DNA of 64,000 bases from Tepidibacter aestuarii (GCF_934924865.1 NZ_OW235315.1:558001-622000); one strand, 5' to 3'; shown: positions 7,585-16,741, counted from the stretch's first letter. Program-made: numbers and translations. Notes: generated from the sequence alone by a model not told the origin.

Positions 7585-8835
7585 TTATTTTAATTCTGCA
7601 ATTTTAGTAACAGCTACAAATATATCAGAAATCTTAAACCAAGTACGGAAATCTACTGTTCCTGTAACTGGTAATCTGAATACTTCTTGGAATACTCTTA
7701 CAGATTCGGCAGTTGAGTCTCCATATACACCATCTACTTTCATCTTAGGTATAGCAGGATAGTTTTGAGCTATTCTATTTAGCTGGGTTTGTATTGTTCT
7801 AACCGCATTTCCACTTGAACCAATTCCTAAAGTATAACCAGGATATGATGTAGGGACTCCTGTTACTACTTGGGCTCTATCAAATCCTATATCATTTCCG
7901 TAAAAGTATTTTAATATTCCATCATAAGATTTACCTAGATCTCCTTGATATTTACTGCCCCATTGAGTCATCCAGGTTGGACATTGAACTTGAACACCAT
8001 CGCAGTATTGAGCAAGAAGGGGCTGTCTTCTATCTGCTGGTCTTTTAAAGTATAGATTGAATATATCATCTACAATTAAACTTATATTTTCGAATATATT
8101 TCTGCCGTATATCCATTTGTGATCGAATGCCGTTGATGATGTTATAGTGAAATTTTTCCCTTTTCCTCTATACCATTCTGTAAAAACTCTGTTTAAAGTA
8201 AATGATACTATAGCACATACATTTGCGTATATTGTGCTTATTGGCCATGTTGAGTATATTTCAGATGATGCTACATTTTTTATATAGTCCTTATATCGAA
8301 CCCAATAGTTAGGCGCAGAATTATCATCCGGTGAACCATCGTGCACTACAATATATTCAGGAACTTGAGGGTAATCTAAAACTACAAAGCCTGAAGGCGG
8401 AGGTATAACCTTATTCGGTGCCTCTGGAATCTTTGGAGGATAATTTCCCCATAGGGTGTTTGCCCCAATAACTATAATTTCTGATTCTTGTCTCATAAAT
8501 CTAGTGTTTTGTATTTTATCAAGCTCTATCGTTTGAATAGAAATCTGTGTTGCAAATATTTGAACACCTTCTACTATAACATCTATATATCCATCTTTTA
8601 TAACTTCTACTACGTAGTCGCTATAAGGCCTTACATCTGATGGTTTTTGTGAATACTCAATGTCTGGCGCTGGCAAATTTATAATTGATGTTTGACCAGA
8701 TATATTTGTTGGAACATTTTCTGCTAAGGTCTTTTGGGTGTCAGTTGCTGTAGAGTAAATATTAATTCTACAATCAGGTATTGGCGTTTTAGTTTCTCTA
8801 TCTATAACTTGAACTAATAAGCTACCGTCTGCCAT
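7585..8835 (-). CDS. SleC-like spore cortex-lytic enzyme, copy 2 (SpoIID/LytB plus peptidoglycan-binding domain)
   Basis: 416 residues from the ATG at 8833-8835 (an upstream in-frame TTG is less well placed relative to GGAAGGTG). Residues 1-110 form a beta-rich N-terminal domain. The middle is a SpoIID/LytB-type lytic transglycosylase domain (YIKNVASSEIYSTWP with the conserved Glu; later SSTAFDHKW, GRNIFENIS, CDGVQVQCPTWMTQWGS). The end is a PG_binding_1 domain (SSGNAVRTIQTQLNRIA, VDGVYGDSTAESVRVFQ). This matches SleC, the cortex hydrolase activated by Csp protease during germination. It is very similar along its whole length to the gene just upstream (8927-10177) and lies convergent to the Csp protease gene. 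No signal peptide is seen, as expected for a mother-cell or forespore-made spore enzyme. Confidence 0.82.
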   Translation of the reverse strand: MADGSLLVQVIDRETKTPIPDCRINIYSTATDTQKTLAENVPTNISGQTSIINLPAPDIEYSQKPSDVRPYSDYVVEVIKDGYIDVIVEGVQIFATQISIQTIELDKIQNTRFMRQESEIIVIGANTLWGNYPPKIPEAPNKVIPPPSGFVVLDYPQVPEYIVVHDGSPDDNSAPNYWVRYKDYIKNVASSEIYSTWPISTIYANVCAIVSFTLNRVFTEWYRGKGKNFTITSSTAFDHKWIYGRNIFENISLIVDDIFNLYFKRPADRRQPLLAQYCDGVQVQCPTWMTQWGSKYQGDLGKSYDGILKYFYGNDIGFDRAQVVTGVPTSYPGYTLGIGSSGNAVRTIQTQLNRIAQNYPAIPKMKVDGVYGDSTAESVRVFQEVFRLPVTGTVDFRTWFKISDIFVAVTKIAELK

Positions 8836-8841
8836 TATCAA

Positions 8842-8926
8842 ATCACCTTCCTAACTTAAAAAAATCGTTTAGAATATACAAAGTAGGAGCTATTTTGTGT
8901 TTAATACGCAATAGCCAATACCTTTA
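8842..8926 (-). pseudogene. Relic of the 3' end of the GH18 gene between the two sleC-like copies
   Basis: These 85 bases align to 10183-10267, the last codons of the LysM-GH18 gene, including the coding sequence for GIGYWVLNTE and TWYILDDLF and the GGAAGGTGAT ribosome site for the next gene. Compared with the intact copy, a single base is missing within the GCTATTTT/ATTTCAG stretch and the frame then runs into stops. The fragment has no start and cannot make a protein. It marks the unit that was tandemly duplicated: the end of the GH18 gene plus the sleC-like gene. Confidence 0.85.
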
Positions 8927-10177
8927 TCATTTCAATTCTGCAATTTTAGTAACAGCTACATAAATATCAGAAATTTTAAACCAAGTACGAAAATCTACTG
9001 TTCCTGTAACTGGCAATCTAAATATTTCTTGAAATACTTTTACAGCTTCAGCAGTTGAATCTCCATATATACCATCTACCTTTACTTTAGGTATAGCAGG
9101 ATAGTTTTGAGCTATTCTATTTAGCTGATTCTGTATTGTTCTAACTTCATTTCCACTTGAGCCAATTCCTAGGGTATAACCAGGATAAGAGGTAGGGACT
9201 CCTGTTACGACTTGAGCTCTTTTAAATCCGATATTAGGTCCGTAAAAAAATTTTAATATTTCATCATAAGATTTACCTAGGTCTCCCTGATATTTGCTAC
9301 CCCATTGAGTCATCCATGTAGGACATTCAACTCGAACACCATCACAGTACTGAGAAAGAAGAGGTTGCCTTCTATCTCCTGGTCTACTAAAGTATAGATT
9401 GAATATATCGTCTACAACTAAACTTATATTTTCGAATATATTTCTTCCGTATACCCATTTATGATCGAATGCTGTTGATGATGTTATAGTAAAGTTTTTT
9501 CCTTTTCCTCGATACCATTCTGTAAAAACTCTGTTTAAAGTAAATGATATTATAGCACATACATTTGCGTATATTGTGCTTATTGGCCATGTTGAGTATA
9601 TTTCAGATGATGCTACATTTTTTATATAGTCTTTATATCTAACCCAATAGTTAGGAGCAGAATCATCATCTGGTGAACCGTCATGTACTATAATGTACTC
9701 TGGAACTTGAGGGAAATCTAAAACTACAAATCCTGTAGGTGGCGGTATAATCTTATTTGGTGCTTCAGGAATTTTTGGAGGAAATATTCCCCATAGAGTA
9801 TGTTCGCTAATAACTACAATTTCACTTTCTTGTCTCATGAACCTGGTGTTTTGTATTTTATCAAGCTCTATATTTTGAATAGCAAGTTCTGTTGCCAGTA
9901 TTTGAATACCATCGACTATAACATCTATATATCCATCTTTTATAACCTCTACTACGTAGGTGCTATAAGGCCTTACATCTGATGGCTTTTGTGAATATTT
10001 AAGGTCAGGTGCTGGTAAATTTATAACTGGTGTTTGACCAAATTCATTTGTCGGGATATTTTCTGCTAAAGTCTTTTGAGCATCAGTTTCTGTTGAGTAA
10101 ATATTAACTCTACAACCTGATATTGGAGTTTTAGTTTTGCTATCTATAACTTGAACTAACAAGCTACCATCCGCCAT
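8927..10177 (-). CDS. SleC-like spore cortex-lytic enzyme, copy 1 (SpoIID/LytB plus peptidoglycan-binding domain)
   Basis: 416 residues with the same three-part build as the neighbouring copy: an N-terminal beta domain, a SpoIID/LytB lytic transglycosylase domain (NVASSEIYSTWP, SSTAFDHKW, GRNIFENIS, CDGVRVECPTW) and a C-terminal peptidoglycan-binding domain. Differences from copy 2 are scattered conservative changes, for example FSRPGDRRQ for FKRPADRRQ. The ATG follows the GH18 stop by only two bases, and its ribosome site (GGAAGGTGATG) lies inside the end of that gene, so the two are translationally coupled. Its probable role is cortex peptidoglycan cleavage during germination, after processing by the Csp protease encoded opposite. 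Which copy is the main enzyme cannot be told. Confidence 0.85.
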   Translation of the reverse strand: MADGSLLVQVIDSKTKTPISGCRVNIYSTETDAQKTLAENIPTNEFGQTPVINLPAPDLKYSQKPSDVRPYSTYVVEVIKDGYIDVIVDGIQILATELAIQNIELDKIQNTRFMRQESEIVVISEHTLWGIFPPKIPEAPNKIIPPPTGFVVLDFPQVPEYIIVHDGSPDDDSAPNYWVRYKDYIKNVASSEIYSTWPISTIYANVCAIISFTLNRVFTEWYRGKGKNFTITSSTAFDHKWVYGRNIFENISLVVDDIFNLYFSRPGDRRQPLLSQYCDGVRVECPTWMTQWGSKYQGDLGKSYDEILKFFYGPNIGFKRAQVVTGVPTSYPGYTLGIGSSGNEVRTIQNQLNRIAQNYPAIPKVKVDGIYGDSTAEAVKVFQEIFRLPVTGTVDFRTWFKISDIYVAVTKIAELK

Positions 10178-10179
10178 TA

Positions 10180-11478
10180 TTACATCACCTTCCTAACCTC
10201 AAATAAGTCGTCTAGAATATACCAAGTAGGAGCTATTTCAGTATTTAAAACCCAATAACCAATACCTTCAAGATTCATATCTCTTGCAAGTTCATGCTTA
10301 TATAATTGGCTTAGAGCATCTTCAAAATGAACCTCATGAAGATCATTATTACTATCTGTATATCTAAAGTACGGAGTTTTAGATTGATTATTCCACATTA
10401 TTTGAGCATTATTGTCTATTGCTAGTTTGTATGCATTTTCAAGTGTTACTGTCTCTGCAGACTCTTGTTTATATTTATAAACAAGCCAATCATATCCGTA
10501 TAAATTTACTCCCATATAGATTACATCTTTAGGCATTTTGGTTATAGCGTAATCGAGTACTTTTTTTACATTAGGAAGAGGTGCTATAGGCTGAGGATCT
10601 CCACCTACCCATCCCCATTCATAAGTCATAATATATGCTATATCCAAGTATTTTCCTAGCTCTTCATAGTCGAAGAATCCAACCCAAGGTCTATCAGACC
10701 AATCTTCCCATTTAGGGGCAATAGCCATTCCAAGTACTTTATTATTTTCATGAAGTTTTTCAGATAGTTTTTTGACAAAAGTATTAAATAAATCTCTATC
10801 ATCTGGATATAGGTTTTCAAAATCTAGGATAACTCCTCCGTAATTGTTATCGATAGTTAATTTAACTATGTTATCTATCAATGTATCCACATTATCTGTT
10901 AAAACTTCTCTTGCTAAATCTTTATTAAAATTAACTCCATCAAAATTAGTTATAACAGGAAGTGGACTTATGTTATTGTCTAGTACAAACTGGGACAAAC
11001 CATCTGGGACTTCACTGATTAAATTTCCATCCTTATCGGTTCTTACATCAAAAATAGCCATATAAGTTAATTCATCTGATACTTGCTTTATATAATCATA
11101 ATATTTTTCGTAATCTTTTCCAGGCTGAAAAAAAGGTAGCGTAGAAATAGATTGTCGTGTGCTAGAACTAGGTATTTTGATAGTTTGACCAGGATAAACT
11201 ACATATGGAGATTTTAAATTATTTATATTTATTATATCTTTGTAATCTATATTAAATTTTTTGGCTATCTTATACAAGAAATCACCAACTTTTACTTTAT
11301 AGTCGAAATAATTCTTATTAACCTTATTCGAATTTGAAGGTATTAAAAGATTCATTCCAACAGCTACTTTATCATAATAGGGAAGATTATTAGCTTTTAC
11401 GATATCATCTATAGATACATTGAACTTATTTGAAATATCATAAAGGCTATCTCCGTTATTTACTTTATAAATTTCCAT
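10180..11478 (-). CDS. Spore peptidoglycan hydrolase, two LysM plus GH18 (SleL/YaaH-like)
   Basis: 432 residues. Two LysM repeats come first (about 2-46, YKVNNGDSLYDISNKFNVS; about 58-104, YKVKVGDFLYKIAKKFNI), then a GH18 catalytic domain with the active-site strand YGGVILDFENL (acid Glu in DFE) and the YaaH-type VGFFDYEELGKYLDIAYIMTY region. YaaH/SleL enzymes are N-acetylglucosaminidases that digest cortex fragments in spores. The ATG has AGGAGGGG eight bases upstream. On the minus strand, a CATACTA 30 bases before the ATG resembles a forespore sigma-G/F -10, though I do not see a matching -35. It is the first gene of a three-gene germination operon with both sleC-like copies. Confidence 0.88.
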   Translation of the reverse strand: MEIYKVNNGDSLYDISNKFNVSIDDIVKANNLPYYDKVAVGMNLLIPSNSNKVNKNYFDYKVKVGDFLYKIAKKFNIDYKDIININNLKSPYVVYPGQTIKIPSSSTRQSISTLPFFQPGKDYEKYYDYIKQVSDELTYMAIFDVRTDKDGNLISEVPDGLSQFVLDNNISPLPVITNFDGVNFNKDLAREVLTDNVDTLIDNIVKLTIDNNYGGVILDFENLYPDDRDLFNTFVKKLSEKLHENNKVLGMAIAPKWEDWSDRPWVGFFDYEELGKYLDIAYIMTYEWGWVGGDPQPIAPLPNVKKVLDYAITKMPKDVIYMGVNLYGYDWLVYKYKQESAETVTLENAYKLAIDNNAQIMWNNQSKTPYFRYTDSNNDLHEVHFEDALSQLYKHELARDMNLEGIGYWVLNTEIAPTWYILDDLFEVRKVM

Positions 11479-11581
11479 TTTACCCCTCCTAAATTAAATT
11501 ATTATATAGTATGAAAAAAATAATATTTTGTTAAGTGATTTTGGGAATAATAAAATTAAATAAAGTGTTTGGAGGAAGATT

Positions 11582-12295
11582 ATGAATATTAAACTTTTGA
11601 TTACAGCAACAGCACCAGCTTTTGCACTTTTAATTGGAATATATCTTACAGATAGATATGATAAAGAACCCCCAGAGCTTTTATTTAAAGTATTTATACT
11701 GGGGTGTTTATCTGTTATTCCAACTATTATAGTTGAAAAAATATTAGATAGGTTCAATGTATTTTCAGGTATAATGTGGCCTTTTTATACAGCTTTTATA
11801 GTTGCAGGGTTTACGGAGGAGTATTTTAAGAGATTAGTAGTTTTAAAAAGTGCATTTAAAAGTGCTCATTTTAATGAAAAACTCGATGGAATAGTATATT
11901 GTACGTTTGCATCACTTGGATTTGCAACTATAGAGAATATAATGTATGTTGCATTTAAATTTAGCTCAAATCCTACTATTGGAATAGGAAGAGGAATATT
12001 TTCAGTACCATCTCATATGTTATATGGAGTAACTATGGGATATTACTTATCTCTTGCAAAATACTGTGTCATGGAAGAGCGTGTTTGCAAAAAATATATG
12101 CGGAAATCTTTGACTATGCCGATAATACTTCATGGTATATTTGATTTTATATTGATGTCTAATATGCCTATATTGATGGCTTTATTTGTACCTTATGTAA
12201 TCTATCTATGGAAGATAAATTTGAGTAAGTTAAATAAATATACACAAGAATCAAAAGATAGATTTGGATTTATAAATAAAATACAGAAGGAATAA
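11582..12295 (+). CDS. PrsW-like intramembrane metalloprotease
   Basis: 237 residues, mostly membrane helices. The conserved acidic motif FTEEYFKR (about residues 78-85), the later ENIMYV and the two His motifs (PSHMLYG and HGIFDFIL) fit the PrsW family of glutamic/metal-dependent intramembrane proteases. In Bacillus and Clostridioides, PrsW makes the first cut in anti-sigma factors. The N-terminal LTDRYDKEPPELL is also a family signature. The ATG follows TTGGAGG. It is divergent from the spore-hydrolase operon. Its own substrate is unknown, and there is no anti-sigma gene nearby. Confidence 0.85.
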   Translation: MNIKLLITATAPAFALLIGIYLTDRYDKEPPELLFKVFILGCLSVIPTIIVEKILDRFNVFSGIMWPFYTAFIVAGFTEEYFKRLVVLKSAFKSAHFNEKLDGIVYCTFASLGFATIENIMYVAFKFSSNPTIGIGRGIFSVPSHMLYGVTMGYYLSLAKYCVMEERVCKKYMRKSLTMPIILHGIFDFILMSNMPILMALFVPYVIYLWKINLSKLNKYTQESKDRFGFINKIQKE

Positions 12296-12307
12296 AGTTA
12301 AAAAATT

Positions 12308-12380
12308 AATATATACTATTTAATTTATGATATTATTTAGTAAATATATACTATTTGATTTATAATATTATTATAGTAAA
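12308..12380. repeat. Imperfect tandem direct repeat, about 36 bp x 2
   Basis: Two adjacent copies of an AT-only-like unit begin AATATATACTATTT at 12308 and 12343 and differ at a few positions. They lie about 100 bases before the GGDEF-EAL gene. They could be a regulatory element or simple slippage. Confidence 0.6.
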
Positions 12381-12479
12381 GTAGTTTTAAGACGATATAA
12401 TATATTTTAAGCAAATAATTCTATATATTTATTTAATCAAACAGAAAAGAATATAATTAAACATATTTTGGGGGATTTT

Positions 12480-14159
12480 ATGAAATACAAATTCTATATA
12501 AATTGGATTATATTGGCGATTGGTGTTTTCTTTATAAATATATTATTTTTAAATAATATACCTTTTAAAGGAAATATTCAATCTAGCATATTCGATTTTT
12601 TTATTAAAACATTGGGGTATGTCCTATCTTTATTATGTTTTGTGATATCAGTGAAGTTAAAGATGAAAAATCTAAGCCTTGGATGGATATTTTTCTCCAT
12701 ATATCTATTTGGAGATATAGTAAATGTAATGGAGTATAATATATTAAATAACTGGATAATTAATATTTTATTTAATAGCTCAATAATATTAGCAATAATA
12801 TTTATTGCTTATGGTTTTTTTAAAACCATAATAGAAAAAGAAACTTTATTAAAAGAAATAACTCATACTGAATTTAATGATTCTTTAACAGAACTTCCAA
12901 ATAGAAGAGATCTTGAGAAAAATATCAAAAAGGCTCTATCAGAAAATAAAAAATTTGCTATATTATTTGTAGATTTAGATAGATTCAAATTGATAAATGA
13001 TTCGTTAGGACGTAGGCATGGAGATAATATATTAAAAAAAGTAGCGGGAAGGATTAAGGGAAATATTAGAGTAGAAGATTATTTAGCAAGATATGGTGGA
13101 GATGAATTTTTTATAATACTCAATGATATTGAAAATGAAAATGAAATAACCGAAATCGCTAAAAATATCGTGCATAGATTTAGAAAACCATTTGAATTAG
13201 AAGATACAACTGTACATATAACATGTAGTGTAGGTATTTGTTTATATCCTAAAAATGGAAATGATATGGAAACACTTATGGAAAATGTTGAGATAGCTAT
13301 GCATAAAACCAAGGAAAGTCAGGGGAATGGTTATCAGTTTTACAATGATAATATTCACAGTCAGATAAAATATAAATTCGACATTGCAGAAAGTCTTAGA
13401 ATTGGAATACAGAAGGATGAGTTTAGGCTACATTATCAGCCTAAAGTGGATATAAGTACAAACCAAATAATTGGGGTTGAAGCTCTTGTTAGATGGAATC
13501 ATACTAAAAAGGGAATGATCTATCCCAATGAATTTATACCTATAGCAGAAGAAACAGGTTTTATAAAAACATTAGATAAACATATAGTAAAGCTTGCATG
13601 CCTTCAAATAAGAGACTGGATAGATAGAGGTAAGGAACCCATAAATATTTCTGTTAATATATCTCCAAAGCTATTGCATGAAGAAAATTTTATTCCGTAT
13701 GTAGAAAGTGTATTTGAATCTACAAAAATAGACCCTAAGTATATAAGTATTGAAATAATAGAAACGGCTGCCATGGAAGATAAAGAATATGTTTATAACA
13801 TCTTAAACATATTAAGAAACAAGGGGATAAAAATACTTTTAGATGATTTTGGAAAGGGTTACTCATCATTAAGTTATTTGAAGGATTTACCTATAGATAA
13901 GGTTAAAATAGATAAATTATTTGTAGATGAAATCTGTTTTAATAATGTAAATAGAACTATAATGAAGGCTATTATCGATATGTCAAAAGCTCTAAATCTT
14001 AAGGTTTTAGCTGAAGGAGTAGAGACTGTAGATCAACTAAATTTATTGAATGAATTAGATTGTCAGTCTTATCAGGGATATTTATACAGTAAACCTGTAC
14101 CTATTGAAAAACTAGAAAAAATGATATATGAGAACGAAAAAAAAGGCGCTATTGTATAA
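12480..14159 (+). CDS. Membrane GGDEF-EAL protein (cyclic di-GMP turnover)
   Basis: 559 residues from the ATG at 12480, behind GGGGGA; an upstream in-frame TTG at 12468 lacks a good site. The N-terminus has about four membrane helices (to about residue 115). Next comes a GGDEF domain with an intact RYGGDEF and an RVED five residues before it, which fits the inhibitory I-site. An EAL domain follows with EALVRW, NISVNIS, LLDDFGKGYSS and LAEGVET. Both catalytic signatures look complete, so it could make c-di-GMP, degrade it, or switch between the two; bifunctional members are often dominated by the phosphodiesterase. The sensory part is the membrane region alone, with no recognised ligand domain. 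It ends inside a bidirectional terminator. Confidence 0.93.
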   Translation: MKYKFYINWIILAIGVFFINILFLNNIPFKGNIQSSIFDFFIKTLGYVLSLLCFVISVKLKMKNLSLGWIFFSIYLFGDIVNVMEYNILNNWIINILFNSSIILAIIFIAYGFFKTIIEKETLLKEITHTEFNDSLTELPNRRDLEKNIKKALSENKKFAILFVDLDRFKLINDSLGRRHGDNILKKVAGRIKGNIRVEDYLARYGGDEFFIILNDIENENEITEIAKNIVHRFRKPFELEDTTVHITCSVGICLYPKNGNDMETLMENVEIAMHKTKESQGNGYQFYNDNIHSQIKYKFDIAESLRIGIQKDEFRLHYQPKVDISTNQIIGVEALVRWNHTKKGMIYPNEFIPIAEETGFIKTLDKHIVKLACLQIRDWIDRGKEPINISVNISPKLLHEENFIPYVESVFESTKIDPKYISIEIIETAAMEDKEYVYNILNILRNKGIKILLDDFGKGYSSLSYLKDLPIDKVKIDKLFVDEICFNNVNRTIMKAIIDMSKALNLKVLAEGVETVDQLNLLNELDCQSYQGYLYSKPVPIEKLEKMIYENEKKGAIV

Positions 14160-14173
14160 TAGCGCCTATTTTG
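14144..14173. terminator. Bidirectional terminator overlapping two convergent gene ends
   Basis: A perfect 10-bp stem AGGCGCTATT / AATAGCGCCT with a GTAT loop, T-rich on the plus side and an A-run before it for the minus side. The stop codons of both convergent genes lie inside it. Confidence 0.9.
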
Positions 14174-14567
14174 TAAGTATAGATATTATTTCATCTATAG
14201 ATAATTCTGTTTTTAGCTTATATGTATTTGCCTTTATAGAATTCTCAAGATTTAATTCTTTTAACTTTGCTAAAAAATCTTGAGACGATTCAATTAGTCC
14301 TAGATCTTCAAGGTTACTAGCTACTTGAGCACCTGATTGCCCTGATTTGACTTGGAAATATACGACATCTTGCATAGCAATTTTAGAATTATCTTCAGAT
14401 GGAGTTTTTGTATCTTCAATAGTAGTGTTTATATTCATTACAGATTCTTTATCTTTATCAAACCATCCATAGAATTGATACCCTATAGTGGCTATTATGA
14501 TTAATAAAACAAGAAATCCTAATAATAAATCGCTTATTTCATAAAAAACATCTTTAAATCGTTCTAT
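14166..14567 (-). CDS. Single-pass membrane protein with MltG/YceG-like domain; apparent ATA (or ATT) start
   Basis: The obvious ATG at 14438 would give only 90 residues, but the frame is open further upstream and adds ERFKDVFYEISDLLLGF, a membrane helix (LLLGFLVLLIIIATIGY) and a charged linker. The frame closes at a TAA with no ATG, GTG or TTG in between. A strong GGAGG (14576-14580) sits eight bases before an ATA at 14565-14567 and two bases before an ATT at 14571-14573, so initiation at ATA gives 133 residues. The C-terminal part (VKSGQSGAQVASNLEDLGLI ... ANTYKLKTELSIDEIISIL) resembles the LysM-like N-terminal domain of endolytic transglycosylase MltG, without its catalytic domain. Its function is unknown. 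The start codon is an inference. Confidence 0.6.
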   Translation of the reverse strand: MERFKDVFYEISDLLLGFLVLLIIIATIGYQFYGWFDKDKESVMNINTTIEDTKTPSEDNSKIAMQDVVYFQVKSGQSGAQVASNLEDLGLIESSQDFLAKLKELNLENSIKANTYKLKTELSIDEIISILTK

Positions 14568-14757
14568 TGTAATGACCTCCTTTGCTATTAGTTTTGTCCT
14601 AATTATATTTTAATGTATATATATATATAGTCAATATAAAAATTTATTGAAACACATAATGGAAAATGTTATCCTAATTGTAAAGATGTGTTTTTATATA
14701 CAAAAAATGTTATGAAAATAAATATTAAATACATAAAAATAATAAGGGGGAAAAAAT

Positions 14758-16737
14758 ATGAAAAAAAGAATATCAATATTACTTATAATGAGTATGCTTT
14801 TAACTTTAATTGTACCATCTATAGTTAGTGCAAATGAAGAAGAAGCAACTATAACTATATTAGGAACAAGTGATATGCATGGAAGAATATTTCCATGGGA
14901 TTATGCATTAGACACAGAAGATTCTGATGCAGGATATTTAAAGGTTGCAAATATTGTAAAAGAAGTAAAAAGTAATAATAAAAATGTAATATTAGTTGAT
15001 GCAGGAGATACTACTCAAGATAATTCAATAGAACTTTTCCAGGGAAAAGATAAAAATCCTATAATTGAAGTTATGAATGATATAGGATATGATACATGGA
15101 CTCTTGGAAATCATGAATTTAACTTTGGTCTTGATGTATTAGATAAGGCAGTTAAGACTTCAAATGCGACAGTTTTAGCTGGAAACTTATATAAAGAAGA
15201 TGGACAAAGAGCTTATAATGCTTATAAAATAGTAGAAAAAGATGGAGTTAGGGTAGCGATAATAGGGATGATTACTCCTAATATACCAAGATGGGAATCA
15301 TCAACTCCAGATCATTTCAAAGGATTAGAATTTAGAAACCCTGTTGAAGAAACTACGAAAGTTATGGATGAACTTAAAGGGAAAGCAGACGTATTAGTTG
15401 GCGTATTCCACATGGGACTTGAAAATGAATATACAGATTTTGATGGGACAAGAAGCATAATAGAAAAAAATCCAGAGCTTGATGCTGTTGTAATGGGACA
15501 TGCTCATAGTGATGTTTCAGGTGAAATGATAGGAGACACTTTAGTTGTTGAGCCTAAGAGTTATGGTAATAGAGTATCTAAAATAGATTTAAAATTAAAA
15601 AAAGAAGATGGAAAATGGGATGTAGTTGAAAAAAATAGTGAAAACATAGATACTAAAGCTTATGAAGCAGATAAAGAGCTTGAATCTAAATATAATTACA
15701 TTAATGAAACTTCTAGAAATGATGCAAATATGATAATAGGAACTGTTACTGATAACTTTATAGAAAATATTCAAGTACTACCTGGTATACCTACAGCTCA
15801 AGTAGAAGATACTGCGTTAATAGACTTTATAAATGAAGTTCAAATGCATTATTCTGGAGCTGATATATCATCAGCAGCAGCTTTTAAAAATGATATGAAT
15901 CTTTTAAAAGGAGATTTTAAGAAAAAAGATGTTGCTAATATATACAAGTATCCAAATACTTTAATTAGTGCTAAGGTTACAGGAAAACAATTAAAGGATT
16001 ATATGGAGTGGTCTGCAAGATATTACAATACATATAAAGATGGAGATGTTACAGTTAGCTTTAATCCTGAAATAAGAGGATATAACTACGATATGTTCTC
16101 AGGTGTTGATTATAACATAGATATATCAAAGCCAGAAGGACAAAGAATAATCGATCTTAAGTTCAAGGGTCAGCCAGTTACTGATGATATGACATTTACT
16201 ATTGCAGTTAATAACTATAGATTTGGCAATATGGTTAAGGATGGATACTTCAAAGAAGAAGATAAAGTTTTTGACTCTTCGTTAGAGTATGCAGATGGAA
16301 GTATAAGAAATCTTATAGTAAAATATGTTACTGAAAATAAAGAAATAGCTCCAAAAGTTGATAATAACTGGAAAATAGTTGGAGCGGATTTAAATAATCC
16401 TTTAAAAGATGAAGTTTACAATTTAGTTAAACACGGAAAGATAAGCATTCCAAAATCAGAGGATAAGAGAACTCCGAATGTTAAATCTTTAAATGTATAT
16501 GAACTTCAAAAGCAAGGATTACTTAAGGATGATGTTAAAGAGGAACCTAAAAAGGAAGAAGTTATAAAGAAAGAAATTGTTGTTAAAGAACAAAGTTATA
16601 CAGTTAAAAATGGAGATGTTCTTTGGAAGATAGCTAAGAAATTTAATATGGATTGGAAGAAGTTAGCTGAGTATAACAATTTAAATAATCCAAATTTAAT
16701 ATATCCAAATCAAGTAATCAAAGTACCAGCTATGTAA
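14758..16737 (+). CDS. Secreted 5'-nucleotidase / metallophosphatase with LysM
   Basis: 659 residues. It has a classic signal peptide (MKKRISILLIMSMLL...VSA, cut near residue 25), then a calcineurin-like phosphoesterase domain with metal motifs TSDMHG, DAGDTTQ, GNHEFNFG and GHAHSD, followed by the 5_nucleotid_C substrate domain (about 335-510). A Lys/Glu-rich linker leads to one C-terminal LysM (about 612-658) that would hold the enzyme on the cell wall. Relatives hydrolyse nucleoside monophosphates or 2',3'-cyclic nucleotides outside the cell. The ATG follows AGGGGG. It is monocistronic with its own terminator. The exact substrate is not shown by sequence. Confidence 0.92.
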   Translation: MKKRISILLIMSMLLTLIVPSIVSANEEEATITILGTSDMHGRIFPWDYALDTEDSDAGYLKVANIVKEVKSNNKNVILVDAGDTTQDNSIELFQGKDKNPIIEVMNDIGYDTWTLGNHEFNFGLDVLDKAVKTSNATVLAGNLYKEDGQRAYNAYKIVEKDGVRVAIIGMITPNIPRWESSTPDHFKGLEFRNPVEETTKVMDELKGKADVLVGVFHMGLENEYTDFDGTRSIIEKNPELDAVVMGHAHSDVSGEMIGDTLVVEPKSYGNRVSKIDLKLKKEDGKWDVVEKNSENIDTKAYEADKELESKYNYINETSRNDANMIIGTVTDNFIENIQVLPGIPTAQVEDTALIDFINEVQMHYSGADISSAAAFKNDMNLLKGDFKKKDVANIYKYPNTLISAKVTGKQLKDYMEWSARYYNTYKDGDVTVSFNPEIRGYNYDMFSGVDYNIDISKPEGQRIIDLKFKGQPVTDDMTFTIAVNNYRFGNMVKDGYFKEEDKVFDSSLEYADGSIRNLIVKYVTENKEIAPKVDNNWKIVGADLNNPLKDEVYNLVKHGKISIPKSEDKRTPNVKSLNVYELQKQGLLKDDVKEEPKKEEVIKKEIVVKEQSYTVKNGDVLWKIAKKFNMDWKKLAEYNNLNNPNLIYPNQVIKVPAM

Positions 16738-16741
16738 TCAG

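Noticed and set aside
7514..7762. 82-codon ORF on the plus strand overlapping the csp stop (ATGA)
   Set aside because: Nearly all of it lies antisense to the conserved C-terminus of the sleC-like gene, and it crosses the terminator; its composition follows that gene.
11494..11757. 87-codon minus-strand ORF across the prsW start
   Set aside because: It is antisense to the conserved PrsW N-terminus and runs over the promoter area of two divergent genes.
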